DNA of 46,387 nt, taken from contig CAJTSO010000012.1 in NCBI GenBank assembly GCA_910579115.1, forward strand, positions 1 to 46,387, in the 5' to 3' direction. Numbering within the stretch: the first letter of the stretch is position 1; each line of letters starts with the position of its first letter. Shown here piece after piece: positions 43,057 to 46,387 of the stretch. The position numbers were made by a program, and so were the translations under genes. Under the pieces are notes generated by a model. It was given only the letters and a program-made list of their open reading frames with translations, did not search any database and was not told the DNA's origin. Origin of the DNA: an uncultured Selenomonadaceae bacterium (GTDB lineage Bacteria; Bacillota; Negativicutes; Selenomonadales; Selenomonadaceae).

Positions 43057-44688
43057 TCAGCAGGCGTACTGAATGCCAAGCTGGCCGGCAATCGCCTTGT
43101 CCGTGGCTACCAGCGCGTCGCCGCGGCCTACCGGCAGACTGCTGTTACCTATAGGAGCCATGAGCTTCCTGAGCTCCTGATCAAAGGCCAGAACGTAATC
43201 GACAATTTTCTGAGCCCCCCGGTCCACATCGAGGCGCTTAACAAGTCTGGGATCCTGGCTGGCAATACCTACCGGGCACTTACCGGTATCACAGGAATTG
43301 CAGCGACCATTTTCACTGCCGACACAACCGAGAAGCTGAACGAGAATCCGCCCGCAGAACACACCGTTTGCCCCAAGACAAATGAGCTTGAAGGCATCGG
43401 CTGCCGCATTTCCGGTAAGACCGATGCCGCCGCCGCCATAGAGCGGAATCTGCCCGGCCTTGCCCTGAGCGACAGCCGCCATATAGCAGTCGCGAATCTT
43501 GGAAACAATCGGATGGCCGGTATGGTCAAGGGAGATTTCATTTGCCGCGCCAGTGCCGCCCATAATGCCGTCCAGGAAGAAACCGCCGCATATCTTGTAC
43601 GGGTCACGGAGCAGATTGTTATAGACGGCTACAGAGGTAGAGGAAGCGGCGCACTTAATGGCCACAGGTACACGGAAGCCAAAGGCGGCATTCAGGGACA
43701 GGTGCATCTTCTGAACCGATTCTTCAATGGAATAAAGCCCCTGATGGTTTGGCGGGGAGCTTAAAGTCGCCCGGGGAACGCCGCGAATCGCCTGAACGTG
43801 CTCGGCTACCTTTGCCGCCGGCAGCAGGCCGCCGTCGCCGGGCTTTGCCCCCTGACCGATTTTGATGATGATGCCGGCCGGATCGGTCTTCATATAGGGC
43901 ATTGCCTTGATAATACGATTCCAGCCGAAGTGCCCGGAAGCGATCTGAATGAAAAAATACCTGAGGTAATCAGACTCCAGCAGCTTAACGGGCATACCGC
44001 CTTCACCGGAGGACATACGAATGGGAATATCGCACTTCTCATTGAGGTAGGCAGTAGCGAGGGCGATCGCCTCCCAGGCTCTGGTAGACAGGGCCCCGAT
44101 GGACATATCGGAGAAAATCAGCGGGTAAATCCAGCGTACCGGCGGAACTTTTTTCGTCAACTCCAGCCTGCCATCCACAACCTTTACAGGGATTTCTCTG
44201 GAGTCAAGGACGCGACCGAAGGGAGCCCTGATATCAAAGGTATGGCGGTTTGCGTCAAGGGCCGGATCAGTCATCTGGGATATGCGGCCAACGACGATTT
44301 TATCCAGTGTGTGCATGGCATTGAGATTTGTCCGGCCGCCTCGCTTGATGGGGCCGAAATCCCTTGAAAGGAGGTCCTTGCGGGGGGCGGGATTCTGAAC
44401 CGGCCTGATGGCCCCATTGGGACAGACGCGCTCGCACATACCGCACCCCCGGCAGAAATCTGTCAGGCTTGCCACCTGCTTTATGACAGTGATTGTCTCC
44501 GCCTTACGCACCGGCTTTGGCTGCTCCGCTTCGGACACGGTCACGGAGCGGCTGATGACTACGGGCTTTATGGCCTTAAAGGTGCACCCGGCCACGCAGC
44601 TGCCGCAGAGCTTGCATTTGACGGGATCATGCTCGATTATCCAGGGCAGGTCTCTCACAGCCACATCCTGCACTTTTATTGCCTCCAT
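43057..44688 (-). CDS. Glutamate synthase FMN-binding (central) subunit with N-terminal ferredoxin
   Basis: 543 residues. An N-terminal two-cluster ferredoxin (CKLCGSCVAGC and CRGCGMCERVCP) precedes the FMN-binding synthase barrel: SSGEGGMPVKL, IKIGQGAKPGDGGLLP, GIMGGTGAA and PLYGGGGIGLTG. The iron-sulfur cysteines of the synthase itself appear as GRCNSCDTGKCPVG. It converts 2-oxoglutarate and ammonia to glutamate. This is the archaeal-type arrangement, where GltB is split over several genes. It overlaps the glutaminase-like gene by 13 bases. Confidence 0.93.
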   Translation of the reverse strand: MEAIKVQDVAVRDLPWIIEHDPVKCKLCGSCVAGCTFKAIKPVVISRSVTVSEAEQPKPVRKAETITVIKQVASLTDFCRGCGMCERVCPNGAIRPVQNPAPRKDLLSRDFGPIKRGGRTNLNAMHTLDKIVVGRISQMTDPALDANRHTFDIRAPFGRVLDSREIPVKVVDGRLELTKKVPPVRWIYPLIFSDMSIGALSTRAWEAIALATAYLNEKCDIPIRMSSGEGGMPVKLLESDYLRYFFIQIASGHFGWNRIIKAMPYMKTDPAGIIIKIGQGAKPGDGGLLPAAKVAEHVQAIRGVPRATLSSPPNHQGLYSIEESVQKMHLSLNAAFGFRVPVAIKCAASSTSVAVYNNLLRDPYKICGGFFLDGIMGGTGAANEISLDHTGHPIVSKIRDCYMAAVAQGKAGQIPLYGGGGIGLTGNAAADAFKLICLGANGVFCGRILVQLLGCVGSENGRCNSCDTGKCPVGIASQDPRLVKRLDVDRGAQKIVDYVLAFDQELRKLMAPIGNSSLPVGRGDALVATDKAIAGQLGIQYAC

Positions 44689-45776
44689 CTCTCCACCTCC
44701 AGGTTATTGTTTACAACTATCGTTTCCCGTTCCCCGGGGTATATGTCCAACGCCACGTTTCTTTCCGGCATAATGTGATTCAGACCGACTACGTCAGAGG
44801 ACATACATACCATGTTATCATCGCGGCCAATGACGATGGGACGCAGCTTCTTACTGTCGCAGCAGGTCATCATGCGCCCGTCCGGCAGACCGGCGATGAT
44901 GGTGTTTGGCCCGTTGATTTCCAGGTGAGCCAGGGACTCTCGTATCGACAGAAGCACATCCTTGTCCGGCCGCTTCTCCATTTCCGTGAAGGGAAGCGGC
45001 GTAATGACGTGCTTGTAGTAGCTTAGCGGCCACTTCAATTCATGATGAACGTAATGGAGAGTGTACAGGAAATTTTGTGAATCCGACTCGAAACCGATAT
45101 AGCCCCGGTTCAGGGATTTTTGCAGCTGGCTGTTCTTGGTGGTAAAGGTATTTTCCCCATTGGCGCAAAGCGTATAGCCCTGGAGGAAAAAAGGATGGGC
45201 CGCATAGCGGACGATCGCATAATTTGTATTCTGCCGGCACTGGACGATGATATTCTTTGCCAGCAGCACACCGTTGTCATCCCAAAGGCGGAAATATGTC
45301 GCTATATCGTGGGGATTACCGATTTCCTTCAGCGTCAGTACATCCGGCCAGAAGGAGTAAACATAGCCCTCCCCCGCCTCGGCCAGCATCTTGCGGAGAG
45401 CCAGCCTCGTATCCAGAAGCAATGTTTCCCTGTCTTCAAACTTTTCATAATGGGCGGGATAATCATAGCAGCGGAAAATGTAGAAGGGCATGGGGACTAT
45501 ATCAAGGCCCGGTTTCTTGTCCGGCCCCGGCGTCCAGGAAGACAGCTGGGCAAAACCCAGGCTGTCCATGTATTCCTCCACCATGCGGGCACCCTCCTTG
45601 GTGCAGGCCAGAGAAAGCAGCGGCCTGTCCTTGTAAGGGGCGAAAATGCCGTATAAATCCTGCATGACCATTGCAAAACCCGAATTATCGTAGCCCTCCT
45701 GCTGGGGCAGCATAAGCTCCAGCGCCTTTGCAGGACTTACCGGAGTCGAACTCTTGATGGAACCGATTCTACACAT
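44676..45776 (-). CDS. Glutamate synthase glutaminase-like (class II amidotransferase) subunit
   Basis: 366 residues from ATG 45776 (GGGAG upstream); the longer 45818 start would bury the nucleophile. Removal of Met exposes Cys2 (MCRIGSIKSS), the class II amidotransferase nucleophile. EGYDNSGFAMVMQD and CANGENTFTTKN are the expected blocks. It releases ammonia from glutamine for the FMN subunit. It is first in the split glutamate synthase operon. Confidence 0.9.
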   Translation of the reverse strand: MCRIGSIKSSTPVSPAKALELMLPQQEGYDNSGFAMVMQDLYGIFAPYKDRPLLSLACTKEGARMVEEYMDSLGFAQLSSWTPGPDKKPGLDIVPMPFYIFRCYDYPAHYEKFEDRETLLLDTRLALRKMLAEAGEGYVYSFWPDVLTLKEIGNPHDIATYFRLWDDNGVLLAKNIIVQCRQNTNYAIVRYAAHPFFLQGYTLCANGENTFTTKNSQLQKSLNRGYIGFESDSQNFLYTLHYVHHELKWPLSYYKHVITPLPFTEMEKRPDKDVLLSIRESLAHLEINGPNTIIAGLPDGRMMTCCDSKKLRPIVIGRDDNMVCMSSDVVGLNHIMPERNVALDIYPGERETIVVNNNLEVERWRQ

Positions 45777-45835
45777 AATGCTTCTCTCCCTTTTCCGCGA
45801 TTCCCAATTCATTGGCAAATGCTCTTATCCGCACA

Positions 45836-45845
45836 TTGTATACAA
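45836..45845 (-). promoter_or_regulatory. Palindrome in the glutamate synthase leader
   Basis: TTGTATACAA is a perfect 10-bp palindrome about 34 bases downstream of the -10 element, a plausible operator. No regulator family is assigned. Confidence 0.35.
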
Positions 45846-45878
45846 ACGGTATAATTATGCGTTACAATTTGCGGCTCT

Positions 45879-45906
45879 ATTATAATTCCCTCAAGGTTTT
45901 TGTCAA
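45879..45906 (-). promoter_or_regulatory. Promoter of the glutamate synthase operon
   Basis: Perfect TTGACA (45901-45906) and TATAAT (45879-45884) on the minus strand with a 16-base spacer, about 100 bases ahead of the first gene. Confidence 0.8.
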
Positions 45907-46048
45907 TTCATATAAACTATGTATTCAGTATTTATGCAAGCAAGGACTAATATCACGCCAATACTCTTTCTTTTCTGACGATTTATGATGAACAGTACAA
46001 GAATTTAAAATTTTCGTCGCGGCACGGTACAATTGAAAGGGAAAGTAG

Positions 46049-46143
46049 TTCCCTGAGGTGGTAGATTTCGTCCCGACCATACGCCGATGGCACTGACAGG
46101 GGCAACCCGAGAGATGCAGGAGAGTAGGACGCCTGCCAGGGAA
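46049..46143 (+). rRNA. 5S rRNA-like sequence, shortened
   Basis: The 3' half (46081-46140) carries 5S hallmarks: CGCCGATGG, GGGG/ACCC pairs, GAGAGTAGGACG and a terminal CCAGGGAA. TTCCCTG at 46049 pairs with CAGGGAA at 46137, which restores helix I. The interval from helix I to CGCCGATGG is about 33 bases instead of roughly 65-70, so part of the loop B/C arm is missing, although a TCCCGACC similar to the loop C consensus remains. It is probably a decayed 5S copy at the edge of an rRNA operon. A functional but divergent 5S is unlikely given the missing arm. Confidence 0.5.
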
Positions 46144-46232
46144 TCTATTGACTTTATTCGCGCAGCCGCCGTAAATACAGCAGTTTTTTTCATGCCCCTT
46201 TTCAGAAAAAAGGTGATCATGGTATCTTCTAG

Positions 46233-46298
46233 CTATGGGTTAAATAGTGATTTCGTCTTGGTCGATACTCGTATGTAGCCGTAAATTTTTCCGCCCAT
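46233..46298 (-). pseudogene. Serine recombinase N-terminal fragment
   Basis: From ATG 46298, with GGAGGGAG 4-8 bases upstream, 21 codons read MGGKIYGYIRVSTKTK then SLFNP and stop at 46233. KIYGYIRVSTK is the start of resolvase/invertase recombinases, and its serine is the catalytic one. The family consensus is left after VSTK, so the gene was cut there. It is likely a relic of a mobile element. Confidence 0.6.
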
Positions 46299-46341
46299 AG
46301 GCTCCCTCCCTCCTGTAACAAGCCATATCCATAATCAAAAC

Positions 46342-46380
46342 CACCGGTTGAACCGGTGGTTTGAACAAGCCCTATAAGGG
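46342..46380. repeat. Paired hairpins near the right edge
   Basis: AACCACCGG/CCGGTGGTT (46342-46364, loop TTGAA) is followed by GCCC-TATAA-GGGC (46370-46382). Adjacent short hairpins like these occur at ends of IS200/IS605 elements, or the first may terminate a gene outside the window. Which applies cannot be decided from this piece. Confidence 0.4.
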
Positions 46381-46387
46381 CATATTA

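Noticed and set aside
46005..46220. Minus-strand open frame at the right edge
   Set aside because: It runs antisense through the 5S-like sequence and has no ribosome-binding site; the real coding trace there is the short recombinase start.
1..46387. CRISPR arrays and tRNA genes
   Set aside because: No regularly spaced repeats and no cloverleaf-like or CCA-ended sequences were seen in the intergenic regions.

Overview
The window looks like a chromosomal segment of a low-to-mid GC, non-sporulating Firmicute. A Negativicutes (Selenomonas-like) host is my best guess, with moderate confidence. The evidence is the gene order asp23-amaP-DUF2273-nusB-xseA-xseB-ispA-dxs-tlyA-nadK-argR-recN, which is typical of Firmicutes. 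The sporulation genes that often follow recN in clostridia are absent, and a YacL-type PIN/TRAM gene sits there instead. Nothing here fixes the genus.

Left part (1-13.6 kb): a partial O-acetylhomoserine sulfhydrylase gene diverges from an Rrf2-type regulator, followed by a cold-shock gene. A long minus-strand operon then covers envelope stress (Asp23, AmaP, DUF2273), transcription (NusB), DNA repair (XseAB, RecN), isoprenoid precursors (Dxs, IspA), NAD kinase, TlyA and ArgR. amaP appears frameshifted near its 3' end. A degraded small ORF lies in the operon leader.

Middle left (13.7-18.3 kb): a second minus-strand operon encodes AzlC and AzlD branched-chain amino acid exporter subunits, a small membrane protein, a lipoprotein metallo-beta-lactamase, a DUF3006 partner, a cell-wall amidase and a GerMN lipoprotein.

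Accessory island (18.5-32.1 kb): this is the most interesting region, mostly on the plus strand. It holds a DUF6033-like gene, then an RsbW-like kinase whose 5' end is frameshifted in an A8 tract, a membrane-bound SpoIIE-type phosphatase, a C-A-T-C-A-T-R nonribosomal peptide synthetase ending in a thioester reductase, a MATE exporter fused to a second RsbW-like kinase domain, and a STAS anti-anti-sigma protein. A convergent Sfp-type phosphopantetheinyl transferase follows, separated by a 29-bp perfect hairpin. Synthesis of a peptide aldehyde (or derived pyrazinone), its export and a complete partner-switching module are therefore encoded together, and no sigma factor gene is in sight.

Right part (32.2-46.4 kb): an M29 aminopeptidase, an M20 tripeptidase-like enzyme, a DcuC-family carrier and a LysM protein are followed by a nitrogen cluster read on the minus strand: split glutamate synthase (glutaminase-like subunit, FMN subunit with ferredoxin, and a GXGXG-GltD-ferredoxin fusion), an AmtB-PII fusion and PurF. 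The extreme right holds a shortened 5S rRNA-like sequence, the first 21 codons of a serine recombinase, and paired hairpins, which together look like an rRNA-operon edge scarred by mobile DNA.
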